The notes below the pieces were generated by a model, which saw only the letters and a list, made by a program, of their open reading frames with translations, did no database searches and was not told the DNA's origin. Below, one piece after another: positions 1 to 14,665 of a stretch of 64,000 nucleotides of DNA. Position numbers and translations under genes: made by a program. The first letter of the stretch is position 1. Each line of letters begins with the position of its first letter. The stretch comes from Lineus longissimus (taxonomy: Eukaryota > Nemertea > Pilidiophora > Heteronemertea > Lineidae). The stretch spans positions 1,116,001 through 1,180,000 of the forward strand of contig NC_088317.1 in assembly GCF_910592395.1 (NCBI RefSeq). Direction: 5' to 3'.

Positions 1-2407
1 TATGTTATTTAGTTCTGTTAGATAAAGTACAACATTCTGTTGATTTTTCAAAGCATTTGTTTTTCTTTAAGTGAAGTTTACCTGTTTATTATGAAGTCAA
101 GTGCAGCGTGTACACTGTAAGTTCAGCAAGACGCCTGGCTGATCTTTATATGGAATTGGAAATCAGTGATCAGGAATGTACACTTGTACTGGTTAATATA
201 CATGTAAGAGACTTATTTGAGGGGAGAGGTCGCCCTGCCAATCTTGGTCTCATGTTGCCCACGTGTTGATTTCAGTCTAAACTTGCTGTTGCCCGCCAGG
301 TTATCTGTTTCACATCGTCCCAAGTTGCCCTTGCAACGAACCACCTTTAAGTTGCTTTCACATAATTATCATTTGTCAGACACAGAAGAAGCCCATTGCA
401 TCTGATGGAACAGTGAGTAATAGTTGATTGACTTCCGTAGAAGTTTGCATTTAAGTTGCAAGCACTAACAATTGGGTTGCTATGGGTTCTGCAGGTGCTG
501 CAATGTATGGAGACAATTTTTCAACTGGAACAAATTAGAATTTTATTTAGTTGGGTTTGAAAATGCTAATTTTAATGTAGTGACACTGGCTAGAGTACTG
601 CTTATTCAGTGGGTGCTGGTAAAATCTGATTGTTTTGGCTGTAAAATGGGTATGCTTGCCTTAGTACTAGTACTACTATTCATTGCTAGTAGCAAGGGAG
701 AAATTTGAATTGTGCTGAGCTTAGTTCATCCTGCTTTTTCTATTGCTTTGAAATCTGGCTTAAACGCATACTAAATAACTCACGAGACCAGTGTTCCTCC
801 AGACATGGCAGAGAGATGGGGGAGGGGGACACAACCCCCCCTTAAAAAAGCCATAAGATTGTGAATTCAGTCACTGGCGTTGACCTTTCAACCCTCTCAT
901 GAAATGGTTTCTGGAGGAGAAACTGCAGACTTCTTATCATCTAATATGTCTTTCTGCTTTTGTTGCTGAACTTCAGTTTTTGCTCCCCCTTGCTTGCTAA
1001 AGTGAATGACATGATGCATGTTAACTGCTCTTTATTCTGCTCATTTTCTGTTGAGTTCATTTTGTAGTCTTGCTGGTATGATTGTGCCAATACCCAGTAT
1101 TACTAACAGTTTGTGGGGCCTCAAGTCGCACATGTCTGATATCTTCACAAAATAAAAAATACTCAGATTTTGCATGTAGGATTGCAATTGGTAATTTTTC
1201 GAGATTCGTGGGCCGTAGAGTCCATTTTCACTCTCCATTTGTGAAAAATTCAATATACTGCATGTCATTGGAGCAAATTATCTGCATGTCATGTCTGTAC
1301 TGCTGCTGCTACAAGGCCCTAATTCTGTTCTCGTTAAAACATCACTTGTACTGCATACTGTTTTACAAAGCAATCATGTTATTGTTAAATAAAACCACTG
1401 TAAATGGTCATCAACCCGTGCTCTAATCGAGTGGTGACATTACATGAATTACGAAGATTCACTCAAACTTTGACACAATTAGCGTGCAAGGGCCCAGAAA
1501 TAACTACAGTTCCAGACGCATGACCAATACTGGAGTAGGCCTGATCATTTTGAGACCAGAAGCCTTCAATACATGTGACTGAAGTGGCTACTTCAACAAG
1601 TTCAATGGAAATCTATTTCAGGTTAGATGGATGTATCATTGTCAACATGATTGACCAGTAAAACTGTTGTGACATTTGACCTTAAAATAAGAAGTCAAAA
1701 GATGGTGACGAATTGGACTGATCCTCTTTCCAAAAAAGGCTACGTCATTACGACATCACATCGATAGCTTTCCTTAAAAAGACAGGGTATCATAGCCGAT
1801 GGAGAAGTTGGTGAAGGAAGTCAAGCCAAAGTTCTTGGCTTCTTCCCAAATATTACATGTGTTTTATATGTCTGGTGTAATAATGACTACATAACATGTA
1901 TAAATGTCGGATCTTTGACTCTGTACTGGTGACAGGTACTCAGGTGTCACATGGAGTCATAAATCAGGAGACCTATATCGTGTGTGGCCCTAAAAATCTT
2001 ATGATCTGTTCAGATATTTCTGATAAGTCATGTTTCTGTCGTTCTGCGAGAAGTCACAATCCTTATCATCCGATTTCAACTTGTATTTGTCCTTGGGAAA
2101 AGTCAGTGAATTTGTGAACGGATTATGACCCACTATCAAACTTCAAGTGGGTCGACTGGATTATAGGTTATTTTGATATATTTGATTGCCCTCATAACTT
2201 GATCGTTCATTCTAATTTCGGCGAAATCAGGAGGACATTGAGTGAATCACGTTCACTTATTTGAAGACTTGCTCTGTTTTATTTGTCCTCCATGTGTGAC
2301 GATTTGGAACGAAAGTCAGGACTAGTGATCAACCTGCTCAACACTTTGAAAGTTGGACTCTGCTTCTCGTCCGAGTTTGGTTGTATTTGACAGAGATTTA
2401 GAAAAAG
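1..2407. other. No supportable coding exon (5' flank or intron of the TSC22-domain gene)
   Basis: I find no stretch here with both a convincing protein match and flanking splice sites. It is probably upstream intron, 5' UTR or promoter sequence of the TSC22-domain gene that follows. Short open frames are present but look random in composition and lack splice or start context. Confidence 0.5.
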
Positions 2408-2490
2408 ATGGCAGTTCAGGTCATGAATTATTATGGTTCCTACATTTGTGATGAAGATGGGCAGCAGGAGTACATCTTTGTGGATGAGAG
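2408..2490 (+). CDS. TSC22D: Candidate first coding exon of TSC22 gene, with a GC splice donor
   Basis: The ATG at 2408 opens 27 codons beginning [18 protein letters not shown] and ending in ...VDE plus two bases, at GAGAG|GCAAGT. This is the standard context of a GC-AG intron. The phase fits both 4731 and 5876. The peptide is acidic and aromatic and matches nothing I recognise, so the call rests on start, phase and donor. Confidence 0.5.
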
Positions 2491-5400
2491 GCAAGTATCT
2501 CTTAGACTAGAGAATTAAGTTCTGATTTCAGGACAGTGAGAGAAAATCTAAGGTGATTCCTTGACATTTGTGCGATTTGCCAAAAAATTAATGACATTTT
2601 CAACTTGTCAACTTTGGTTGTCTTGTAGAAGTGAAAAAGTCTACCAACTTTGTGTACTGAATTAGCTCTTCTGGCCCCTGGCATTGGCCCTTGGGCAGTA
2701 TTTAGCCTGTCTGGTCTGATACACTCAAGCGGTGACTGGGAACTCAACCGGTCGAAGCTAGATGCTGTAGATGTCAGCACAGTCCCGGCCCAATCAATAC
2801 ACGGCGATGTTCCAGCATTCTTGAGCCTCTTGGTCTAATCGTCTGAGTAAAAATTCCTGGTCAAATGGAGCGTCTGTTTCATTCCTATGGACATGCGGCA
2901 ACAAACGTCTGCGCCATGTTGAGATATATTCTGCATCACAACTTCGTACGGTAAGACTGGTCCGTTTTGTTGCCATTTCTAAATTTGGCCTCTGGGCTGA
3001 CTAGTAATTATGATGGTGTGTCATCGAATTTTTGAGAATGCAATGATCGATTGCAGCCAGCTTTCCCGCTGTCTGTCTGTCAATTCTGTCTCTGTCGGTT
3101 GAGTTTTTCTCTACTGAGTTAGGGCTTTTGGGTTCCTGTTCCCTGGGTATGTCATTCAGCTTCCAACATCAATATCATGCTGTTTGTCTTCATGTCAATG
3201 ATTCAGACATGTCTGAGCCATGGAAAGGCTTTGCTAGGACGTCAGGTGCGTGTATTGTTGTGTATGGTTCAAGAAATGAAATCAAATTTCATGCAGCTAA
3301 TGTGTGTACATGTGCATGTATCTGTGGTGTCACATTTTGGCTCATATTTATCATCCATTCTTCATGATTCACCTAGACCATGTAGACATACATATGAGAG
3401 CACTGCCAGTGCCTCCCCAACATGTGACAGGTGTGACTGTTTGGAAAAAAGCAATCACATCATCCCCTATGTTTTCAATTAGCTGATTTCCTCGTGGACA
3501 ATTGTTAGCATGTTGCATCTATAGGTCAGTGTCCTGGCCTGGGCCTAATCAGTATGGGATGGCGATAGCAGCTCCATGGCAACGTTCCGATCCTCTTGGT
3601 CGATCTTGCCTGGCTACATCAAGTCTATGTTGTGCAATATAAAAGTGTTAAGTTCTAAGGTTTATCATGGCCACACCGTTCATTAGATAGTCGATCATGC
3701 ATCGGTTTTTATCTGCTGGCCTAGATATGAGATGATATTAATAACTAGCAGAGAGTCCATCACTGTATTCGTAATAGATCCACTTCCTAACGTTCGCATG
3801 GTTATAATCAATAATTACGAAAATATGCTCAAAATTCGCAATGGATTATGACGAGAAGGATTCTAATAGTCTCTCGGACAAAGATAGGTAAATTTCAGCA
3901 AAGAAGGGTCCACACTGTCTGAGAAAGATGCAGCAGTGTTGCCCTCAGGCTTTGGTGTGTTTGAAGTCTCGGTTGAGTTCGTTTGGGGGTGGGGGCTGAA
4001 ATTGCCTGTAATCAATCAGTGTATTGACTGGTTCTATATGTCAAGCATGTTGCTGGTGTTGTGTATATCGCAATATGTTGGCGATCATGTACATATTGGT
4101 ACAGAGGGTTGGCGGTATAGAGGAATCTCCATTTTCTCTGTGATGCTATACAGACGTGGCTTTTGTCAAAATTGGGCACTCACTTCGAGGTTATCTAGAC
4201 AAGAAGTTTTCATTTGAGTGTAAGTTTAAGAGGGAAAGGAGTTTTAGAGGTTTCAAAGTTGCCTCTGAGGAAATGGCATCCGTTTTCTCTTATGGTGGCA
4301 TACTTCAAACCTTGTATATGCCCCCATGACTTGGTAATTCTTAATCACAGACCATGACCTTGAGCCAAGCCATAAACATGACCTTGAATGTAGCTGTGCT
4401 CTCTGACCATGAACAAAGCCACACTCCATGTCCCAAATGTTCTCTGAATAAAATCATTTCTTGTAGATCATTCCAGATTTTGCTTGAAGATCATTCATGT
4501 AGTTTGATATGTCATGACATTTACCTTTTTGTTTCAGCTCGATGCAGGTGGGAACAGATCATGATACGTGAAGTCATATCATATCATTTTGTAGTACCCT
4601 TATTGTGTTATGAAATTCATGACATTTTCATCATTGCCTTCCCAATAATAATTTCATAATTCATTCATTTTGTGCAACTTCTGGATTTTGACGTCGTCAT
4701 TATCATTATTTGCCTTTCTAATTGAAATAGGGATGGTGGAAGTGATTTGAATCTGGAATTAGATCTGGAATTGGATCCAGAGAGGTAAAACTTGAAGTAA
4801 CCTTTTGTATAACCTGTCCTAGCAGTATTGACCTGCGGCTGTCTTCTTCAGTTTACGGCTTAGTGGTGGGGTAATTGGTCTCCTCCTCTTTGATCATCAG
4901 TGGTGGTTAAGGTGATCTGGTTCTTTTCTTGCTTTTCAGTAATAAACGGTGGTTGACGAGATCGAAGACAGAATTTGTGTCTTCCTCCTTCCTCTTCTTC
5001 AATTATCACATCTAAAGTGCCCCTCAAGCAAGTGACATTTTATCACTGTGGCCTGTGACAATGATCATCGAGGCTAAATCTGGCCATCGCTGACGTTCAT
5101 GTTGATTGCAGGTCCAAAGTGATCACTTATTCTTGTCCGGACCAAATCTTTATGACCATTGCAAACAAAAGATTGTTGTCGCCTGTGATCATGATGACAG
5201 CTCACAATGATATAAATTCCTTGTTCGTGTGGCACTTTAATTCTTTACCATCTTTCTCAGTCTAAAGGCATCCAGTTAATGAAATATCATGGTGATGGGT
5301 GATACATGATGTCGCTGTCCAAAATTGGTAGAACTTTCCAACGCGGTTTGGGGTAACTGTTCTGTGGTGGTCTGGTTCTATTGGCAAGTTCTTTTGTTTG

Positions 5401-6643
5401 TACATTTTCATTGTGTCTGGTGTTGGAGCGCTGGTCCATATCAGTAAATATGTTCTACGCCAGCCCCCTTAATGAATCCATGACTGTCAAGCGTCTGAGC
5501 TCGGAGCAACTTGTCCCTAGGGACTTCATATATGGCTGCATCTTAAGCTGGCGAAATATTGATAAGAGACTCCTGGTGAAAAATCTTACTGCTAACCCTA
5601 TGAAGTTGCAGTCAGATTGAGGGAGATTAAATGTTTAACTGGTAGTGTCACTGTCAGAAAAATAGACCAAAAAGAACAGTAGCTAGAGATTGATGATGAA
5701 TAGACTTCATTTTTTGGAGCGAGACACTCGTCTTTGAATTCATCTTGTGCCGTTTCATTCATTGTAACTTGTCAGTTTCAATTTCAGGAAGCTGCACGTT
5801 GATAGTCTTATTCTTAAAGGGCTCTGCAGGGTTTTTCAACATCATTTAAAAGTACTCTACCGTTGTATTTTTCAGTGGGTCAAGTACGGTGGCCATCGAT
5901 AACAAGATTGAACAAGCTATGGTATGTATGTGTGCGTGTGTTGGCAGTGTAGAGTCTTGATACATGTACGAATTGATAATCAAAAGACAATAATGGCATT
6001 GGTTGTTCCCTTGCAGTGTCTTAAACTGAAGACTTTGTGGCTTGGTATGTTAGCTGCTTCTCATTAGCTGTGGCTAGTGTCCAAGATCCCAGCCCAGTTT
6101 GGCTCGTGTACAAGCCTATCTGTATTCCTGTGACTCAGCCAGACAAGCAGATTGATACATCTTCTTCATTTAGAATACTAATCACCCTAAAGGGCAACCC
6201 TTACCAACTTGCTTGCAATTACAATTGCTGATAATGTGCATCGAAAGGATGTCTTGTCTGTGGATAAAGCTGGTGGTAATCGTTGAGTTTTGTGTTGGAC
6301 TCGCAGGTGGTTGCAACCTGGGATGACCACCCCTAACAAGAGATTATTGTTGCATGCTATTTTAATCGCAAGTGGTAGCAATTCAAATGACTCGTTTGAC
6401 TCGTTGTGACTAAATGATGAGATTGACCTATTTGTCCACTTTCAGGATCTTGTGAAGAGCCACTTGATGTTTGCAGTACGAGAGGAAGTGGAGGTCCTCC
6501 GAGAACAAATCAAGGAGCTCCTGGAACAGAAAGCACAACTCGAATACGAGAATTCGGTCCTCAAATCAGCGGCGTTACCAGAAACACTACAAAAACTTTC
6601 AAACGGTCCTCCCCCTCAACCTCCGACCACGTCAGCATCCTAA
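2408..6643 (+). CDS. TSC22D: TSC22 domain family protein (leucine-zipper regulator), short isoforms
   Basis: TSC22-family proteins are small dimerising leucine-zipper regulators that act in transcription, growth control and osmotic stress. Two exons carry the diagnostic domain. Exon 5876-5921 encodes [15 protein letters not shown] and ends at ATG|GTATGT. Exon 6446-6643 encodes [18 protein letters not shown], then a zipper with leucines at heptad spacing, a Pro-rich tail and the stop at 6641-6643. The optional exon 4731-4784 (acidic, Leu-rich, 17 codons) has matching phase: it starts with one base and ends with two. Candidate first exons at 2408-2490 and 3841-3887 also end with two bases (AG), so both join in frame. 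The choices give proteins of 126, 114, 108 or 96 residues, in the range of short TSC22D isoforms. The zipper exons are secure; the 5' exon choice is inferred. Confidence 0.9.
3841..3887 (+). CDS. TSC22D: Candidate alternative first coding exon of TSC22 gene
   Basis: The ATG at 3841 opens [15 protein letters not shown] plus two bases and ends at GATAG|GTAAAT. The phase is the same as in the other candidate first exon. It is acidic and Ser-rich. Vertebrate TSC22D genes use alternative promoters that feed a shared zipper exon, so the arrangement is plausible, but no transcript evidence is available here. Confidence 0.4.
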
Positions 6644-7943
6644 CACATCACTCACGCCCTCTATCTAATGCATTTCTTACCACTTTGGTGCCTATCAATC
6701 GGTTCGTTTGCAATTTGTCACTCAACGTTGACACGCTCAATTTTATGGAGGTTTAGCACCACCTAGTGTAGTTCGTCATAACTGATGTCTGTAGAGATTT
6801 CATGAGTGATGCTTACGCTGTTGATCTGTTGCCATGGTTTAGTCGCCAAGCCGATATTTCTGTGATACGAGAAAATGTACAATATGCCACCAATGGGGAT
6901 CAGTTTAAATGTCCCTGGCAAGGATGGTCGCAATTTTTGTATTGAATGAATGTTGACTGTGTAATTGCGAGGCGATGTAACTTAAGTTTTCATAGTAACA
7001 GGAAATGTAGAAGGAATGAGCCATGCTGGTGTACATCCATTGAAACACTTTTAAGCATGGTGGATGCAACGTTTTATTTCAAAACTGGGAGAAGTCGGAA
7101 AGATTGTTGCCGGGATGGCCGAATGTGGATTGAGCACACGTGGGATACAGAATCTCGGATGTCTTTCTTTAGGGAGTATAGGTGTTGCCACTGTTGATCT
7201 AGTCGGTAATGGACACAATGTTTTCAGTTCAAGCTGCATGCCATTAGAGAGATGCATAAGTCACCTTAGGAAATTGTCAACATTTGTTTGACTTGAAGAA
7301 CCATGAGTTTGCTATGCCGGAGTTTGCCCTTGCATTTATCATCTATCCTAAAACACCATGGTTTCAATGTCTCATTCTCATCATGGAATATATACCGGTA
7401 TTAACCTCACTCTGACCACAGGCGTTTTGGTGAGACAAGCATAACTTCTTAGGTTGGAAAAGAATGTGTCGAAAGGACTCTCGGCAGATGACGCCTAAAA
7501 TGTACCAAGTTAGAAATTGATTCCTCGTTATTGGTATTGGTTGTGTCCCCAAAGACCGCTCGGGTGGAGGTTTCATTTCACCCCAAACCTCGGCTACTGC
7601 CTTTGTTTTGGCCTACATTTTAACATCCTTCGCAGTGTTTGGCGAGACAATCAACTCCTACAATGGGGTATCAATTCGTTTAATTATTCCAGCGTGTCTG
7701 AAGTCATCTATTGTTCAGCTGCTTGACATGTTATGCAATTTGTAACTTCAGTGTAAGACTACAATTCCAGTTGGCTGTTATCGCCAAAAATCTTTGTTTC
7801 AAAGTTTTAAGATCCTGTAGTATGAATACAATAATCACCTTGATCACCTGTGGTCCATGGTTGAGGCCAGTTATCATAATGCTTATCTTAATATAAAAAA
7901 ATGCCCTTGTAAATCTTTGCTAGAGTAATATAATACTAATAAA
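6644..7943 (+). other. TSC22D: Probable 3' UTR of TSC22 gene, ending near AATAAA
   Basis: The stretch follows the stop codon without a new gene and contains AATAAA at 7938-7943. Further AATAAA signals lie at 10345-10350 and near 10490. Longer 3' UTR forms reaching about 10.5 kb are therefore possible. Confidence 0.45.
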
Positions 7944-10900
7944 ATACTTATGCATTATTATGCAGTAACTTTGCTGTATTTTGAAGGATTTATTGTGTTT
8001 GATGAATGAATTGATGAAGTGCTTTGATGAAATTTTCAGAAAACTTACGATGAAGTTGTCTTAACTCTACTCTTGATGAATTCACTACTAGATTATGCTT
8101 TAGAATGCATAGATTTACTGCCACTGCCTATGTCGGACAATCACCTAGACTGATGCAGACTAGTCGCGTCATAACTGTCTCATTCCATGTTTGACAAACA
8201 GTTCATGTTGTTTCTTGTAACGGGCCACATTAGAACGAACAAGTCTTTCGTAAACCACAGGCTGCAAAGTGTTTCAGCCGGAGTTTTAGCTGCACGCTGC
8301 CTCTCCTCAATTTTCTCTTCTTGTCCTGTCGTTTTTCATCAGTGGTCAATGCATTTCCATTTGAAGCAGGGTGCTGCGCCTGCCCTTTCAGATTTCTTTC
8401 CGAAACACTACTGCATATGAGGCATATTTCAAACAACTTCTAATCACTGGGACCTTTGGCAAAATATAGAACAATTCTAAAAGAAATCACTGGTTGTACA
8501 GATTTATTGAAAAAGTCGAAAATACTGTAGTGTTTATAAAAATGACCAATCACAATACCTGTATAGCTTAAATGTTCCTAAATATAATAATATTATCAAG
8601 CCCGATAGTTAACATTTTTATAGATGAAATGGTGTATTCAATTGTATATAGATATTAAAATAACAAGTAAATTGAATATTTTTATCAGAGATTGATTGTG
8701 TTGAACACCCAAATGGTGGTGAAAGGTGTGTTGGCTGAGATTTTGGTGTAGAGGACATCTGGCCTAGCTTTGTGGTGTTCATCCCCAGCAGTGCTAAAGG
8801 GTAAAGTGCTAAATGAGAATGTGAAAGGGTCATCTCTGAATCATCCCTCTGTACTGGTCAGAGCCATGATGGTTCTCTGTCTTGGCCTCCATGCTTCCTT
8901 AGTGTTAGGATCCGATGCCATTACAGTGGGAAATCATCGCTGCTGGACTAGTAACTTACACCGGAATGAATCGATCACCTTTGGAAGCCGAGGTCATGGA
9001 AACTAAACTTACATGGTAGGTTTGTAGTAAGCAAGGTATCAACTGTGTCTAAGTGTTTCGTTACTCATCGCCCGTAGTTTGCCAAGTTGGTGGGACATTC
9101 CAGGTGCTGTTCAGTCATGGTTCACTTGATTGAAAAGCTGGTTCATAACAAAAGCTCTTCGAGGTGTGTCATTATCTGTGTCAAGTAAGCCACAGCTGAA
9201 CAGCATGGGCATGCTGTCAAATTGTTCAGTTGAATGTTGGTGCTGATGTAGCATCTTGGTTATCACTGATAGATTAAGCATTTCTAGAAGGCTCTTCATC
9301 TGTAACGTGATGATTTTGTAATGATCTTTTCCAAAGTCAAACTACTGTTCTGCTTTCTATCCGTCTTCAGTCCAGCATGTACGCTAGGTTGACTAGCACC
9401 TGAACTATACCGGCTTACAGGGAAATCGTCCATATTTTATATGAACGAATGATATTGGAAGTATCGTCATGGTGTGTGGTTGTCAAATGCATTTATGAAT
9501 CTTTACTGTGTCTCAAGTTAGAAAAAGGGCGCCTTGATACCCTGGGAGGGGGGGGGGTCAAACTCTGTCACTGAACGTACTAAAAAACCATACTTGGGAG
9601 AATTTGAAGCACACACGAACAAGCTACACACTCGATTTTGACGTCATCCATGGTATGACAGGTGGCACCTCTGGTGGTGACTTGAGACATGGTATACTTA
9701 ATGATAAGAGTCTGACTGGTATGTATGATGCAAGTACTAGTAGCTGGAGGAACTTCATTTCTGAACAATGTAAATAGACATAAAATACTGTGGTTAGCTG
9801 ATAAGTGTTCTAATTTTGATGGCTTCTCTCCTCGTTGTATTCCAGAAATTACTCATTTTGGCACCGATTGATAAAATATTGATTTTTACTAATTGTTCAA
9901 GAAACACTTTTACCCATTGCCCCAGCTTGCTTTGTTGTTGTGTAGTACTTCATGATGTTCCCAGGTGGCACCACAACACAGATTTAAATTCAATTCATCT
10001 GTCATGCTTCTCATAACTAGACTTGTGTTCATATAGGCATTGGGTTCCTGAACAGTGAAACAGAGAGGACTTGTTCTATTTTGTTTGTAATCAGTATACC
10101 GTGAAGCTTTTTCTGGTGACATTTGATAGATTCCTGACTCGCTCTTTTGACGTAAAATTTTCTCCTGCAGAGCCAACTTCAACCCCATTGGAGGGGATTT
10201 AACTCTCATCCCTAAGAGGTTACTGGTTCTGTTATAAGTGTACACTGGCTCCCCTGGTGATGAAGAATTCCTTGTCTTTTGCTAAAGCTGCTGGTATTTT
10301 GCTGGACATTGCGTCTTGAATGTACATGTATAGACAATTTTGTAAATAAAAAATATTAGAAAATAACTTTGTGAGGTCTTTAGTCTTTTTAAAATTGAGT
10401 TGCAAATGTAACTTGTAAGAAGAATGGATATTAAATGGATGATCAACAATGTCATATTGAGTTTTCAGATACTGGATACAATAAATATATGAGTTCAGGG
10501 CCCCATTAGCCTTGGCAGGAGTCTTTTATCCAAGAAATTTTCGAGGGATGAGATGACAGACACCTCTTCCTATCCTTTCAGTCCTGTTCCTGGCAATACT
10601 AGCAACATAAGCATACCCAGGTCTGATTTTTAGCCAAATGTGGACAAATTGTTTGAGTTATCACCAAGCCCAAACAAGCAATTTCCTTCCCGAGAGAACC
10701 TCCATATGTTTTATTTCAACTGCGCAATTACAATACAAATTTACAATAAGTCGAATTATTGATTATTGATACCGGTAATGATAAAATACTCGCAGTGTTT
10801 AGATAAGATAAATACATGTGTGCTTGCGCAGGTGTACCTGCTCCTAGGCCTAAGCGCTTGGCAAGGCCTGTGTGATGATGGTTGGTGGCTTACATCAAAG

Positions 10901-12430
10901 ATGGTGCAGTCTTGACTAACACAGTCGTTTTGGTCTAATTTTACTGAGAAACCACAAAAAGTAACCAGTTGGATTTTTGACAATGAAGACGGATCAATCA
11001 GGTACTTGTCCTTGATGAAAAAGTGGTGACAAAGTGTCTTCAAGATTGGTCATTGTCCGATATTCATGATTGTAGCAGTCAGCACTAGGTTCAAACATCC
11101 CTGAAGCATGGGCATCTTCACTTGTAACCTTATTAGGTTAGATTTCCTCGCAGGGAGGTTAGAGTTGTTATCAGTCCTTGGAAGTGTCAATATCAGACCA
11201 ACATGCCACATCCGAGTCAAATCATACTCATGTCATATGTTGATTTGAATCCACTCTATATCAGCTGCTGGTCTCTTGTTCAACAAATCAGCTATTCATT
11301 TGTCGCATTCACTGCTTTACAAACTGGAGTGGGATTGCAGTTAATGGATATAGGAAATGCACCAGTGCTTCTGGCTTGGATTAGATTGATCTGGATGGAT
11401 GGACATTTCCAGAACTCCCAACCAGCCATCTTTGACTGAGTTATGTGGTTGAGTGCTACATTACAACTTACAGGACACAAAAGGCCTTGAACCATCCAAA
11501 GGTCTGTTCTCTTGTCACTAACAACAAGGCAGGGAACACTGAGAAAATGGGACACTTTTAAGAATCAGGTCATGGAACAGCTACCTTTTCTCCACCAGTA
11601 GGACCTGTGACCCTCTTTCTTCACTGGTTGGTTATCACACATCCCACATCCTGAAGCTCAGACCAACACTCGGCACTCTCGACCGGGCTTACCGTGTGCT
11701 AGGGGAGGAGGATATGACTGACTCTGGATTTTCAAGGATGAACCTCCCAGGGTCATGTCACCTGGTAACAATGCATCATTATGCAATACTAGTTGTACTT
11801 AATTCTTTCTCAATTCAACAGCTGCAGGGAGATTATTGCACCAAATTTAAAAATGGACACCTGTTCAAAGCTATTATACATATGCTTATATATTGAGGTT
11901 TCATTCAGGTTATAAACTACTATTCTATACGAGACAAGACATATCAAATGCAGTTGAATTTGTCAAATGGGCAAACAGCTGGACTATACAGGTAGTTATA
12001 CATAATACCAGAATCATAGACCTGCACAAGGTTTATTGGGCACTGGTGAACGTCCATAAACCGACCTATGGTTTATGGACAAATTGCCTTCATCAATTCA
12101 TCAAAAGCCCAAAACAAGGATGGAAATTCACTTGGCATTCTTCATCGGATGTCTTTACAGGATGGTTTCCTCCAGGTTGAGGGTAAATTTTTTGGAGGGA
12201 CAGGGGGATAATTGTTCTAGAACCAATGAGCAAAAATATGACATTTGCTCATTCCTTCAGGGTACAAGTTATCCATACCCTCAATTTAGTTAAATACATA
12301 GCCTCCGACGGACAGCCTACTTGGGAATTCAAAGTGTGGCCATCCCGGTCATGTAGGGCTTGCCTTACAAGCCTGGTTGTCTCTTTCTATACCAGACAAT
12401 GAAAACACTCAACAGGAAATTATGACAATT
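7944..12430. other. Intergenic / possible extended 3' UTR, no gene seen
   Basis: I see no exon with both protein similarity and splice sites on either strand. Frames here are short and unsupported. Two further + strand AATAAA signals, near 10345 and 10490, are the only punctuation I can point to. Confidence 0.5.
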
Positions 12431-12441
12431 AAAATTTTCAT

Positions 12442-12447
12442 TTTATT
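12442..12447 (-). other. Polyadenylation signal for SERP/RAMP4
   Basis: TTTATT on the + strand reads AATAAA on the - strand. It lies about 1 kb downstream of the SERP stop codon, giving a 3' UTR of about 1 kb. The assignment is by position only. Confidence 0.45.
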
Positions 12448-13434
12448 TTGGAATAATTATATAGATTTGTACATGAATGTATTTAAATACCAATGTTTTC
12501 ATGCAGTTCGCCCAGCACCTAGCTTGGTGTAGAGGATGCATACAATTAACATTCATTGCATGAAGGGACAAGGCCCTCCCTTGGCTGGTATCTGCTTTGA
12601 ATAGAAATTCAAATCAGATGCAAGGATACTGATATTCAACCTTCGAAGAACAGACACAGACTTTTAAAATAACTCAAACTAAAACATAATTGGAGTGTTA
12701 ATCCACTCAGTGGTGTACTACAAAACAAAAAATATTTTATGGCCTTTGAATATATTTCCAGTCACAATGATACAATACAACAGGTTTTTTACTATCAAAC
12801 TAAAATGAGACCTAAATGATAATTTAAACTCAAGCACAGATTTTGACAAATTATTCTGTTCTTCAAAGGTCAAGTTTATATACAGAGTTAAGACATGGTA
12901 GAAGATTTATTCAATGGGAGCTCAAAATTGAACATAGTCGAGGAAGTTCATCAGACTCATTTTTATTTTCAGTACCTGTAGTCCTTCAAATAGTAATGCT
13001 TAGATAATTCTGGTGACCTGCCGAAACTGAGTGGACGACACACTAAAATGAGCTCAAACATTTTCTGATCTTTTAGACACGGACTCCATGTCAAAGTCCG
13101 TGCCATACATTTGATAAAAGAGATTATTAAGTAAGAGAATTGGACCGCCTGAGCGAGTTGGTCCTTGTGATCCCTATGGTCACCCCTGTGGAGCGATAGG
13201 ACGCCACATTCATTCTGCGAGTACTACTCAAAACTGAGCAGTGCCTCTCAAAATGAATATGAGCTCAATATGAGCGAGGAGGAATAGTCCAAAGGAGGCA
13301 ATGATGAAGATGATCAGTTTTGATGTTCATGAACTCGCCTCAATTGTCCAGCAAAAAAACTGGCACTTTCACCATTTCTTGACAAGTAACATAGTCCATG
13401 TTTGCTGATTGTAAAGTCAGTTGGTCCGAGTTGA

Positions 13435-14285
<851 letters not shown>

Positions 14286-14665
14286 TGTCGATGTCGAAGT
14301 TTTAACCTAGGTGAACCAGGCGAATAAGTAGAAACTAGAAGTTTATTTCTCAACTCTGAAGCAAACTTATCAACATTTACGTCAACTTCCTAAAGACCGA
14401 ACAACGCAGATCCGTGGCGAAATACAATCACTCAAACGTAGTGCAAAAAGATGTAATAGTCTGTCGAGTTAATACACAATGAACTATATTTTTTTAATTT
14501 ATTTAAAAGATATCTGACAATTAAGACTATTTTTTCTGTGAAAGACTTTGTATAAGTATCACTAGTTTAATAGTTTGGATTTCGCACGCGTATGAATTAC
14601 AAAGGTTAGGACTACTTTGCGTACGTGTCGGAAGTCTCGTTTCGAGCGAGAATCCAGCGAGAAAT
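14286..14665. promoter_or_regulatory. Shared bidirectional promoter region, SERP (-) and eIF2A (+)
   Basis: Only 380 bp separate the two divergent start codons, so both 5' UTRs and the core promoters must lie here or overlap the first exons. No clear TATA box is placed correctly for either gene. The region is AT-rich near 14490-14560 and has more CpG close to the eIF2A start. Confidence 0.7.

Noticed and set aside
13078-13104. Short hairpin CACGGACT/AGTCCGTG in the SERP 3' region
   Set aside because: Only 8 bp of stem; too weak to call a regulatory structure from sequence alone.
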